Assembly: GCF_032854445.1 (NCBI RefSeq)
Contig: NW_027018153.1
Span: forward strand, 1 to 64,000
Source of the DNA: Liolophura sinensis
Taxonomy: Eukaryota; Mollusca; Polyplacophora; Chitonida; Chitonidae
DNA length: 64,000 bases
Direction: 5' to 3'
Position numbers and translations under genes: made by a program. Each line of letters starts with the position of its first letter. Position 1 is the first letter of the stretch. Below are positions 48,901-60,505 of this stretch, piece after piece. Below the pieces are notes generated by a model. That model did no database searches. It saw only the letters and a list, made by a program, of their open reading frames with translations, and was not told the DNA's origin.

Positions 48901-50600
48901 AGCAACGGCTCTTACTCCATGGAAACCAAGGAAATTTGCAATTTTTCAACAGCTGGAGATGCCTGGCCCAATTGCGCATCTTTTGGCACCTTATTGATGT
49001 GGGTCAGTGTTCAATTGTACTTTTTACAGCGGACTGTATCAAGTACCTTGTGTTTTTTTTATATACAAATGGTGTGGTTTTTCTACATGTAGATAAAGAC
49101 ATTGAGTTTGTCTTCGACTTAGAAGTAAGACAACTGCTGGGTGAGTTAAATGGGCTTGGCCCAAAGATTTGACGTCGTCTGGGCTACCGAAGGGCACATA
49201 ACTTATAATGAAAAGTTGAATATAGTAATGACCAGTCGCGATTGTACATAGTTAATGTAGCCGATTTCAATTCGCAAAAAGACCAGGCAAAAATCCAAAA
49301 GTAGAAAAACTGTTCCAATGCTGCTGGTAAGAGGCTAATCCGACGTATCTTTTGACGAGAAATCGAATGGTGCAAACCGCGTTGCTCTCCGACCAATACT
49401 TTTGGCTGTAGCCACAAATGAATAATCATTGATGTCAAGATCACGTGCCCAGCAACGGCTCTTACTCCATGGAAACCAAGGAAATTTGCAATTTTTCAAC
49501 AGCTGGAGATGCCTGGCCCAATTGCGCATCTTTTGGCACCTTATTGATGTGGGTCAGTGTTCAATTGTACTTTTTACAGCGGACTGTATCAAGTACCTTG
49601 TGTTTTTTTTATATACAAATGGTGTGGTTTTTCTACATGTAGATAAAGACATTGAGTTTGTCTTCGACTTAGAAGTAAGACAACTGCTGGGTGAGTTAAA
49701 TGGGCTTGGCCCAAAGATTTGACGTCGTCTGGGCTACCGAAGGGCACATAACTTATAATGAAAAGTTGAATATAGTAATGACCAGTCGCGAATGTACATA
49801 GTTAATGTAGCCGATTTCAATTAGAAAAAATACCAGGCAAAAATCCAAAAGTGGAAAAACTGTTCCAATGCTGCTGGTAAGAGGCTAATCCGACGTATTT
49901 TTTGACGAGAAATCGAATGGTGCAAACCGCGTTGCTCTCCGACCAATACTTTTGGCTGTAGCCACAAATGAATAATCATTGATGTCAAGATCACGTGCCC
50001 AGCAACGGCTCTTACTCCATGGAAACCAAGGAAATTTGCAATTTTTCAACAGCTGGAGATGCCTGGCCCAATTGCGCATCTTTTGGCACCTTATTGATGT
50101 GGGTCAGTGTTCAATTGTACTTTTTACAGCGGACTGTATCAAGTACCTTGTGTTTTTTTTATATACAAATGGTGTGGTTTTTCTACATGTAGATAAAGAC
50201 ATTGAGTTTGTCTTCGACTTAGAAGTAAGACAACTGCTGGGTGAGTTAAATGGGCTTGGCCCAAAGATTTGACGTCGTCTGGGCTACCGAAGGGCACATA
50301 ACTTATAATGAAAAGTTGAATATAGTAATGACCAGTCGCGATTGTACATAGTTAATGTAGCCGATTTCAATTGGAAAAAATACCAGGCAAAAATCCAAAA
50401 GTAGAAAAACTGTTCCAATGCTGCTGGTAAGAGGCTAATCCGACGTATCTTTTGACGAGAAATCGAATGGTGCAAACCGCGTTGCTCTCCAACCAATACT
50501 TTTGGCTGTAGCCACAAATGAATAATCATTGATGTCAAGATCACGTGCCCAGCAACGGCTCTTACTCCATGGAAACCAAGGAAATTTGCAATTTTTCAAC
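42905..50600 (+). repeat. Array block: monomers M79-M92
   Basis: Starts: 42905, 43455, 44005, 44555, 45105, 45655, 46205, 46755, 47305, 47855, 48405, 48951, 49501, 50051. Recurrent markers are gtatctttt (42752, 45502, 47702, 48798, 49348, 50448), caactgctg (M82, M83, M89-M92) and gcgcatgttt (M84-M86). M80 has gcctggg and a T-run ending ttaatatac. M81 follows cgtgaccggc. M85 repeats gtcttccac. M87 has agagaactg. M89 is shortened by a 4 bp deletion. No repeated HOR copy is as clear here as in neighbouring blocks. Confidence 0.75.
48405..48950 (+). repeat. Deletion monomer M89, 546 bp
   Basis: Where other monomers read gtacatagttaatgtagcc, this one reads gtacataatgtagcc (48699-48713), a loss of 4 bp consistent with slippage between short ta repeats. 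It is the only multi-base deletion I found away from the window ends. It also removes minus-strand stop codons, which opens an artificial 133-codon frame at 48493-48894. Confidence 0.85.
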
Positions 50601-52252
50601 AGCTGGAGATGCCTGGCCCAATTGCGCATCTTTTGGCACCTTATTGATGTGGGTCAGTGTTCAACTGTACTTTTTACAGCGGACTGTATCAAGTACCTTG
50701 TGTTTTTTTTATATACAAATGGTGTGGTTTTTCTACATGTAGATAAAGACATTGAGTTTGTCTTCGACTTAGAAGTAAGACAACTGCTGGGTGAGTTAAA
50801 TGGGCTTGGCCCAAAGATTTGACGTCGTCTGGGCTACCGAAGGGCACATAACTTATAATGAAAAGTTGAATATAGTAATGACCAGTCGCGATTGTACATA
50901 GTTAATGTAGCCGATTTCAATTAGAAAAAAGACCAGGCAAAAATCCAAAAGTAGAAAAAACTGTTCCAATGCTGCTGGTAAGAGGCTAATCCGACGTATT
51001 TTTTGACGAGAAATCGAATGGTGCCTACCGCGTTGCTCTCCGACCAATACTTTTGGCTGTAGCCACAAATGAATAATCATTGATGTCAAGATCACGTGCC
51101 CAGCAACGGCTCTTACTCCATGGAAACCAAGGAAATTTGCAATTTTTCAACAGCTGGAGATGCCTGGCTCAATTGCGCATCTTTTGGCACCTTTTTGATG
51201 TGGGTCAGTGTTCAATTGTACTTTTTACAGCGGACTGTATCAAGTACCTTGTGTTTTTTTTTGTATACAAATGGTGTGGTTTTTCTACATATAGATAAAG
51301 ACATTGAGTTTGTCTTCGACTTAGAAGTAAGACAACTGCTGGGTGAGTTAAATGGGCTTGGCCCAAAGATTTGACGTCGTCTGGGCTACCGAAGGGCACA
51401 TAACTTATAATGAAAAGTTGAATATAGTAATGACCAGTCGCGATTGTACATAGTTAATGTAGCCGATTTCAATTCGCAAAAAGACCAGGCAAAAATCCAA
51501 AAGTAGAAAAACTGTTCCAATGCTGCTGGTAAGAGGCTAATCCGACGTATTTTTTGACGAGAAATCGAATGGTTCAAACCGCGTTGCTCTCCGTCCAATA
51601 CTTTTGGCTGTAGCCACAAATGAATAATCATTGATGTCAAGATCACGTGCCCAGCAACGGCTCTTACTCCATGGAAACCAAGGAAATTTGCAATTTTTCA
51701 ACAGCTGGAGATGCCTGGCCCAATTGCGCATCTTTTGGCACCTTATTGATGTCGGTCAGTGTTCAATTGTACTTTTTACAGCGGACTGTATCAAGTACCT
51801 TGTGTTTTTTTTATATACAAATGGTGTGGTTTTTCTACATGTAGATAAAGACATTGAGTTTGTCTTCGACTTAGAAGTAAGACAACTGCTGGGTGAGTTA
51901 AATGGGCTTGGCCCAAAGATTTGACGTCGTCTGGGCTACCGAAGGGCACATAACTTATAATGAAAAGTTGAATATAGTAATGACCAGTCGCGATTGTACA
52001 TAGTTAATGTAGCCGATTTCAATTAGAAAAAATACCAGGCAAAAATCCAAAAGTAGAAAAACTGTTCCAATGCTGCTGGTAAGAGGCTAATCCGACGTAT
52101 CTTTTGACGAGAAATCCAATGGTGCAAACCGCGTTGCTCTCCAACCAATACTTTTGGCTGTAGCCACAAATGAATAATCATTGATGTCAAGATCACGTGC
52201 CCAGCAACGGCTCTTACTCCATGGAAACCAAGGAAATTTGCAATTTTTCAAC
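50601..52252 (+). repeat. Trimer HOR, copy 1 (M93-M95, 1652 bp)
   Basis: Starts: 50601, 51152, 51703. Markers: tctccaaccaatac just upstream (50490 region); gttcaactgtac and gtgcctaccg (M93); cctggctcaatt, cacctttttgatg, ttttgtatac and then ggttcaaacc with ccgtccaatac (M94). Differences from copy 2 include ctacatatag near 51290, gtcggtcag near 51753 and one extra A in gtagaaaaaac near 50953. Confidence 0.85.
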
Positions 52253-53904
52253 AGCTGGAGATGCCTGGCCCAATTGCGCATCTTTTGGCACCTTATTGAT
52301 GTGGGTCAGTGTTCAACTGTACTTTTTACAGCGGACTGTATCAAGTACCTTGTGTTTTTTTTTATATACAAATGGTGTGGTTTTTCTACATGTAGATAAA
52401 GACATTGAGTTTGTCTTCGACTTAGAAGTAAGACAACTGCTGGGTGAGTTAAATGGGCTTGGCCCAAAGATTTGACGTCGTCTGGGCTACCGAAGGGCAC
52501 ATAACTTATAATGAAAAGTTGAATATAGTAATGACCAGTCGCGATTGTACATAGTTAATGTAGCCGATTTCAATTAGAAAAAAGACCAGGCAAAAATCCA
52601 AAAGTAGAAAAACTGTTCCAATGCTGCTGGTAAGAGGCTAATCCGACGTATTTTTTGACGAGAAATCGAATGGTGCCTACCGCGTTGCTCTCCGACCAAT
52701 ACTTTTGGCTGTAGCCACAAATGAATAATCATTGATGTCAAGATCACGTGCCCAGCAACGGCTCTTACTCCATGGAAACCAAGGAAATTTGCAATTTTTC
52801 AACAGCTGGAGATGCCTGGCTCAATTGCGCATCTTTTGGCACCTTTTTGATGTGGGTCAGTGTTCAATTGTACTTTTTACAGCGGACTGTATCAAGTACC
52901 TTGTGTTTTTTTTTGTATACAAATGGTGTGGTTTTTCTACATGTAGATAAAGACATTGAGTTTGTCTTCGACTTAGAAGTAAGACAACTGCTGGGTGAGT
53001 TAAATGGGCTTGGCCCAAAGATTTGACGTCGTCTGGGCTACCGAAGGGCACATAACTTATAATGAAAAGTTGAATATAGTAATGACCAGTCGCGATTGTA
53101 CATAGTTAATGTAGCCGATTTCAATTCGGAAAAAGACCAGGCAAAAATCCAAAAGTAGAAAAACTGTTCCAATGCTGCTGGTAAGAGGCTAATCCGACGT
53201 ATTTTTTGACGAGAAATCGAATGGTTCAAACCGCGTTGCTCTCCGTCCAATACTTTTGGCTGTAGCCACAAATGAATAATCATTGATGTCAAGATCACGT
53301 GCCCAGCAACGGCTCTTACTCCATGGAAACCAAGGAAATTTGCAATTTTTCAACAGCTGGAGATGCCTGGCCCAATTGCGCATCTTTTGGCACCTTATTG
53401 ATGTGGGTCAGTGTTCAATTGTACTTTTTACAGCGGACTGTATCAAGTACCTTGTGTTTTTTTTATATACAAATGGTGTGGTTTTTCTACATGTAGATAA
53501 AGACATTGAGTTTGTCTTCGACTTAGAAGTAAGACATTTGCTGGGTGAGTTAACTGGGCTTGGCCCAAAGATTTGACGTCGTCTGGGCTACCGAAGGACA
53601 CATAACTTATAATGAAAAGTTGAATATAGTAATGACCAGTCGCGATTGTACATAGTTAATGTAGCCGATTTCAATTAGAAAAAATACCAGGCAAAAATCC
53701 AAAAGTGGAAAAACTGTTCCAATGCTGCTGGTAAGAGGCTAATCCGACGTATTTTTTGACGAGAAATGGAATGGTGCAAACCACGTTGCTCTCCGACTAA
53801 TACTTTTGGCTGTAGCCACAAATGAATAATCATTGATATCAAGATCACGTGCCCGGCAACGGCTCTTACTCCATGGAAACCAAGGAAATTTGCAATTTTT
53901 CAAC
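52253..53904 (+). repeat. Trimer HOR, copy 2 (M96-M98, 1652 bp)
   Basis: Starts: 52253, 52804, 53355. It repeats copy 1 at an offset of 1651-1652 bp with all of its rare markers: tctccaaccaatac, gttcaactgtac, gtgcctaccg, cctggctcaatt, cacctttttgatg, ttttgtatac, ggttcaaacc and ccgtccaatac. The third unit diverges: it has catttgctg, gttaactggg and gaaggacac, and ends with gaaatggaatgg, cgactaatac and tgatatcaag, so the duplication ends inside M98. Confidence 0.85.
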
Positions 53905-56105
53905 AGCTGGAGATGCCTGGCCCAATTGCGCATCTTTTGGCACCTTATTGATGTGGGTCAGTGTTCAATTGTACTTTTTACAGCGGACTGTATCAAGTAC
54001 CTTGTGTTTTTTTTATATACAAATGGTGTGGTTTTTCTACATGTAGATAAAGACATTGAGTTTGTCTTCGACTTAGAAGTAAGACAACTGCTGGGTGAGT
54101 TAAATGGGCTTGGCCCAAAGATTTGACGTCGTCTGGGCTACCGAAGGGCACATAACTTATAATGAAAAGTTGAATATAGTAATGACCAGTCGCGATTGTA
54201 CATAGTTAATGTAGCCGATTTCAATTCGCAAAAAGACCAGGCAAAAATCCAAAAGTAGAAAAACTGTTCCAATGCTGGTGGTAAGAGGCTAATCCGACGT
54301 ATTTTTTGACGAGAAATCGAATGGTGCAAACCGCGTTGCTCTCCGACCAATACTTTTGGCTGTAGCCACAAATGAATAATCATTGATGTCAAGATCACGT
54401 GCCCAGCAACGGCTCTTACTCCATGGAAACCAAGGAAATTTGCAATTTTTCAACAGCTGGAGATGCCTGGCCCAATTGCGCATCTTTTGGCACCTTATTG
54501 ATGTGGGTCAGTGTTCAATTGTACTTTTTACAGCGGACTGTATCAAGTACCTTGTGTTTTTTTTTATATACAAATGGTGTGGTTTTTCTACATGTAGATA
54601 AAGACATTGAGTTTGTCTTCGACTTAGAAGTAAGACATTTGCTGGGTGAGTTAAATGGGCTTGGCCCAAAGATTTGACGTCGTCTGGGCTACCGAAGGGC
54701 ACATAACTTATAATGAAAAGTTGAATATAGTAATGACCAGTCGCGATTGTACATAGTTAATGTAGCCGATTTCAATTAGAAAAAATACCAGGCAAAAATC
54801 CAAAAGTGGAAAAACTGTTCCAATGCTGCTGGTAAGAGGCTAATCCGACGTATCTTTTGACGAGAAATCGAATGGTGCAAACCGCGTTGCCCTCCGACCA
54901 ATACTTTTGGCTGTAGCCACAAATGAATAATCATTGATGTCAAGATCACGTGCCCAGCAACGGCTCTTACTCCATGGAAACCAAGGAAATTTGCAATTTT
55001 TCAAAAGCTGGAGATGCCTGGCCCAATTGCGCATCTTTTGGCACCTTATTGATGTGGGTCAGTGTTCAATTGTACTTTTTACAGCGGACTGTATCAAGTA
55101 CCTTGTGTTTTTTTTATATACAAATGGTGTGGTTTTTCTACATGTAGATAAAGACATTGAGTTTGTCTTCGACTTAGAAGTAAGACATTTGCTGAGTGAG
55201 TTAAATGGGCTTGGCCCAAAGATTTGACGTCGTCTGGGCTACCGAAGGGCACATAACTTATAATGAAAAGTTGAATACAGTAATGACCAGTCGCGATTGT
55301 ACATAGTTGATGTAGCCGATTTCAATTCGCAAAAAGACCAGGCAAAAATCCAAAAGTAGAAAAACTGTTCCAATGCTGCTGGTAAGAGACTAATCCGACG
55401 TATTTTTTGACGAGAAATCGAATGGTGCAAACCGCGTTGCTCTCCAACCAATACTTTTGGCTGTAGCCACAAATGAATAATCATTGATGTCAAGATCACG
55501 TGCCCAGCAACGGCTCTTACTCCATGGAAACCAAGGAAATTTGCAAATTTTCAACAGCTGGAGATGCCTGGCCCAATTACGCATCTTTTGGCACCTTATT
55601 GATGTGGGTCAGTGTTCAATTGTACTTTTTACAGCGGACTGTATCAAGTACCTTGTGTTTTTTTTATATACAAATGGTGTGGTTTTTCTACATGTAGATA
55701 AAGACATTGAGTTTGTCTTCGACTTAGAAGTAAGACATTTGCTGGGTGAGTTAAATGGGCTTGGCCCAAAGATTTGACGTCGTCTGGGCTACCGAAGGGC
55801 ACATAACTTGTAATGAAAAGTTGAATATAGTAATGACCAGTCGCGATTGTACATAGTTAATGTAGCCGATTTCAATTCGCAAAAAGACCAGGCAAAAATC
55901 CAAAAGTGGAAAAACTGTTCCAATGCTGCTGGTAAGAGGCTAATCCGACGTATTTTTTGACGAGAAATCGAATGGTGCAAACCACGTTGCTCTCCGACCA
56001 ATACTTTTGGCTGTAGCCACAAATGAATAATCATTGATGTCAAGATCACGTGCCCAGCAACGGCTCTTACTCCATGGAAACCAAGGAAATTTGCAATTTT
56101 TCAAC
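53905..56105 (+). repeat. Array block: monomers M99-M102
   Basis: Starts: 53905, 54455, 55006, 55556. Private or rare variants: caatgctggtgg near 54275, an extra T in the T-run of M100 (near 54560), ttgccctccg near 54888, tcaaaagctgg just before 55006, gctgagtgag near 55192, gttgatgtagcc near 55308, gcaaattttcaac before 55556, caattacgc near 55576, and acttgtaatg near 55808. No repeated multi-unit pattern is visible. Confidence 0.75.
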
Positions 56106-58305
56106 AGCTGGAGATGCCTGGCCCAATTGCGCATCTTTTGGCACCTTATTGATGTGGGTCAGTGTTCAATTGTACTTTTTACAGCGGACTGTATCAAGTA
56201 CCTTGTGTTTTTTTTATATACAAATGGTGTGGTTTTTCTACATGTAGATAAAGACATTGAGTTTGTCTTCGACTTAGAAGTAAGACAACTGCTGGGTGAG
56301 TTAAATGGGATTGGCCCAACAATTTGACGTCGTCTGGGCTACCGAAGGGCACATAACTTATAATGAAAAGTTGAATATAGTAATGACCAGTCGCGATTGT
56401 ACATAGTTAATGTAGCCGATTTCAATTCGCAAAAAGACCAGGCAAAAATCCAAAAGTAGAAAAACTGTTCCAATGCTGCTGGTAAGAGGCTAATCCGACG
56501 TATTTTTTGACGAGAAATCGAATGGTGCAAACCGCGTTGCTCTCCGACCAATACTTTTGGCTGTAGCCACAAATGAATAATCATTGATGTCAAGATTACG
56601 TGCCCAGCAACGGCTCTTACTCCATGGAAACCAAGGAAATTTGCAATTTTTCAACAGCTGGAGATGCCTGGCCCAATTGCGCATCTTTTGGCACCTTATT
56701 GATGTGGGTCAGTGTTCAATTGTCCTTTTTACAGCGGACTGTATCAAGTACCTTGTGTTTTTTTTATATACAAATGGTGTGGTTTTTCTACATGTAGATA
56801 AAGACATTGAGTTTGTCTTCGACTTAGAAGTAAGACAACTGCTGGGTGAGTTAAATGGGCTTGGCCCAAAGATTTGACGTCGTCTGGGCTACCGAAGGGC
56901 ACATAACTTATAATGAAAAGTTGAATATAGTAATGACCAGTCGCGATTGTACATAGTTAATGTAGCCGATTTCAATTCGCAAAAAGACCAGGCAAAAATC
57001 CAAAAGTAGAAAAACTGTTCCAATGCTGCTGGTAAGAGGCTAATCCGACGTATCTTTTGACGAGAAATCGAATGGTGCAAACCGCGTTGCTCTCCGACCA
57101 ATACTTTTGGCTGTAGCCACAAATGAATAATCATTGATGTCAAGATCACGTGCCCAGCAACGGCTCTTACTCCATGGAAACCAAGGAAATTTGCAATTTT
57201 TCAACAGCTGGAGATGCCTGGCCCAATTGCGCATCTTTTGGCACCTTATTGATGTGGGTCAGTGTTCAATTGTACTTTTTACAGCGGACTGTATCAAGTA
57301 CCTTGTGTTTTTTTTATATACAAATGGTGTGGTTTTTCTACATGTAGATAAAGACATTGAGTTTGTCTTCGACTTAGAAGTAAGACAACTGCTGGGTGAG
57401 TTAAATGGGATTGGCCCAAAGATTTGACGTCGTCTGGGCTACCGAAGGGCACATAACTTATAATGAAAAGTTGAATATAGTAATGACCAGTCGCGATTGT
57501 ACATAGTTAATGTAGCCGATTTCAATTCGCAAAAAGACCAGGCAAAAATCCAAAAGTCGAAAAACTGTTCCAATGCTGCTGGTAAGAGGCTAATCCGACG
57601 TATTTTTTGACGAGAAATCGAATGGTGCAAACCGCGTTGCTCTCCGACCAATACTTTTGGCTGTAGCCACAAATGAATAATCATTGATGTCAAGATCACG
57701 TGCCCAGCAACGGCTCTTACTCCATGGAAACCAAGGAAATTTGCAATTTTTCAACAGCTGGAGATGCCTGGCCCAATTGCGCATCTTTTGGCACCTTATT
57801 GATGTGGGTCAGTGTTCAATTGTACTTTTTACAGCGGACTGTATCAAGTACCTTGTGTTTTTTTTATATACAAATGGTGTGGTTTTTCTACATGTAGATA
57901 AAGACATTGAGTTTGTCTTCGACTTAGAAGTAAGACATTTGCTGGGTGAGTTAAATGGGCTTGGCCCAAAGATTTGACGTCGTCTGGGCTACCGAAGGGC
58001 ACATAACTTATAATGAAAAGTTGAATATAGTAATGACCAGTCGCGATTGTACATAGTTAATGTAGCCGATTTCAATTAGAAAAAATACCAGGCAAAAATC
58101 CAAAAGTGGAAAAACTGTTCCAATGCTGCTGGTAAGAGGCTAATCCGACGTATTTTTTGACGAGAAATCGAATGGTGCAAACCGCGTTGCTCTCCGACCA
58201 ATACTTTTGGCTGTAGCCACAAATGAATAATCATTGATGTCAAGATCACGTGCCCGGCAACGGCTCTTACTCCATGGAAACCAAGGAAATTTGCAATTTT
58301 TCAAC
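56106..58305 (+). repeat. Right tetramer HOR, copy 1 (M103-M106, 2200 bp)
   Basis: Starts: 56106, 56656, 57206, 57756. Order: caactgctg + gggattggcccaacaattt, ending in caagattacg; gtccttttt + caactgctg with a gtatctttt tail; caactgctg with gggattggcccaaag; then a catttgctg unit with an attagaaaaaatacc tail and cccggcaac. Each unit is exactly 550 bp. Confidence 0.88.
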
Positions 58306-60505
58306 AGCTGGAGATGCCTGGCCCAATTGCGCATCTTTTGGCACCTTATTGATGTGGGTCAGTGTTCAATTGTACTTTTTACAGCGGACTGTATCAAGTA
58401 CCTTGTGTTTTTTTTATATACAAATGGTGTGGTTTTTCTACATGTAGATAAAGACATTGAGTTTGTCTTCGACTTAGAAGTAAGACAACTGCTGGGTGAG
58501 TTAAATGGGATTGGCCCAACAATTTGACGTCGTCTGGGCTACCGAAGGGCACATAACTTATAATGAAAAGTTGAATATAGTAATGACCAGTCGCGATTGT
58601 ACATAGTTAATGTAGCCGATTTCAATTCGCAAAAAGACCAGGCAAAAATCCAAAAGTAGAAAAACTGTTCCAATGCTGCTGGTAAGAGGCTAATCCGACG
58701 TATTTTTTGACGAGAAATCGAATGGTGCAAACCGCGTTGCTCTCCGACCAATACTTTTGGCTGTAGCCACAAATGAATAATCATTGATGTCAAGATTACG
58801 TGCCCAGCAACGGCTCTTACTCCATGGAAACCAAGGAAATTTGCAATTTTTCAACAGCTGGAGATGCCTGGCCCAATTGCGCATCTTTTGGCACCTTATT
58901 GATGTGGGTCAGTGTTCAATTGTCCTTTTTACAGCGGACTGTATCAAGTACCTTGTGTTTTTTTTATATACAAATGGTGTGGTTTTTCTACATGTAGATA
59001 AAGACATTGAGTTTGTCTTCGACTTAGAAGTAAGACAACTGCTGGGTGAGTTAAATGGGCTTGGCCCAAAGATTTGACGTCGTCTGGGCTACCGAAAGGC
59101 ACATAACTTATAATGAAAAGTTGAATATAGTAATGACCAGTCGCGATTGTACATAGTTAATGTAGCCGATTTCAATTCGCAAAAAGACCAGGCAAAAATC
59201 CAAAAGTAGAAAAACTGTTCCAATGCTGCTGGTAAGAGGCTAATCCGACGTATCTTTTGACGAGAAATCGAATGGTGCAAACCGCGTTGCTCTCCGACCA
59301 ATACTTTTGGCTGTAGCCACAAATGAATAATCATTGATGTCAAGATCACGTGCCCAGCAACGGCTCTTACTCCATGGAAACCAAGGAAATTTGCAATTTT
59401 TCAACAGCTGGAGATGCCTGGCCCAATTGCGCATCTTTTGGCACCTTATTGATGTGGGTCAGTGTTCAATTGTACTTTTTACAGCGGACTGTATCAAGTA
59501 CCTTGTGTTTTTTTTATATACAAATGGTGTGGTTTTTCTACATGTAGATAAAGACATTGAGTTTGTCTTCGACTTAGAAGTAAGACAACTGCTGGGTGAG
59601 TTAAATGGGCTTGGCCCAAAGATTTGACGTCGTCTGGGCTACCGAAGGGCACATAACTTATAATGAAAAGTTGAATATAGTAATGACCAGTCGCGATTGT
59701 ACATAGTTAATGTAGCCGATTTCAATTCGCAAAAAGACCAGGCAAAAATCCAAAAGTAGAAAAACTGTTCCAATGCTGCTGGTAAGAGGCTAATCCGACG
59801 TATTTTTTGACGAGAAATCGAATGGTGCAAACCGCGTTGCTCTCCGACCAATACTTTTGGCTGTAGCCACAAATGAATAATCATTGATGTCAAGATCACG
59901 TGCCCGGCAACGGCTCTTACTCCATGGAAACCAAGGAAATTTGCAATTTTTCAACAGCTGGAGATGCCTGGCCCAATTGCGCATCTTTTGGCACCTTATT
60001 GATGTGGGTCAGTGTTCAATTGTACTTTTTACAGCGGACTGTATCAAGTACCTTGTGTTTTTTTTATATACAAATGGTGTGGTTTTTCTACATGTAGATA
60101 AAGACATTGAGTTTGTCTTCGACTTAGAAGTAAGACATTTGCTGGGTGAGTTAAATGGGCTTGGCCCAAAGATTTGACGTCGTCTGGGCTACCGAAGGGC
60201 ACATAACTTATAATGAAAAGTTGAATATAGTAATGACCAGTCGCGATTGTACATAGTTAATGTAGCCGATTTCAATTAGAAAAAATACCAGGCAAAAATC
60301 CAAAAGTGGAAAAACTGTTCCAATGCTGCTGGTAAGAGGCTAATCCGACGTATTTTTTGACGAGAAATCGAATGGTGCAAACCGCGTTGCTCTCCGACCA
60401 ATACTTTTGGCTGTAGCCACAAATGAATAATCATTGATGTCAAGATCACGTGCCCGGCAACGGCTCTTACTCCATGGAAACCAAGGAAATTTGCAATTTT
60501 TCAAC
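58306..60505 (+). repeat. Right tetramer HOR, copy 2 (M107-M110, 2200 bp)
   Basis: Starts: 58306, 58856, 59406, 59956. It repeats copy 1 at an offset of exactly 2200 bp. By eye I find about four substitutions in the whole block: gaaaggcac at 59095, gggcttggc versus gggattggc near 59611, gtagaaa versus gtcgaaa at 59758, and cccggcaac versus cccagcaac at 59906. This is among the youngest-looking duplications in the window. Confidence 0.88.
59758..59906. other. Bracketed recombination or conversion junction in M109
   Basis: The tail is the cgcaaaaag...gtagaaa type (A at 59758) but the unit ends in cccggcaac (G at 59906), which elsewhere goes with the attagaaaaaatacc tail. Copy 1 of the same HOR unit has cccagcaac at the equivalent place. 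A short conversion tract or a crossover between these positions would explain it; a single point mutation at 59906 would too. Confidence 0.5.

Noticed and set aside
51570-51582. Pol III B-box-like ggttcaaacc in M94 and M97
   Set aside because: It arises from one base change in two monomers, has mismatches to the B-box consensus, and no A box or cloverleaf is nearby.
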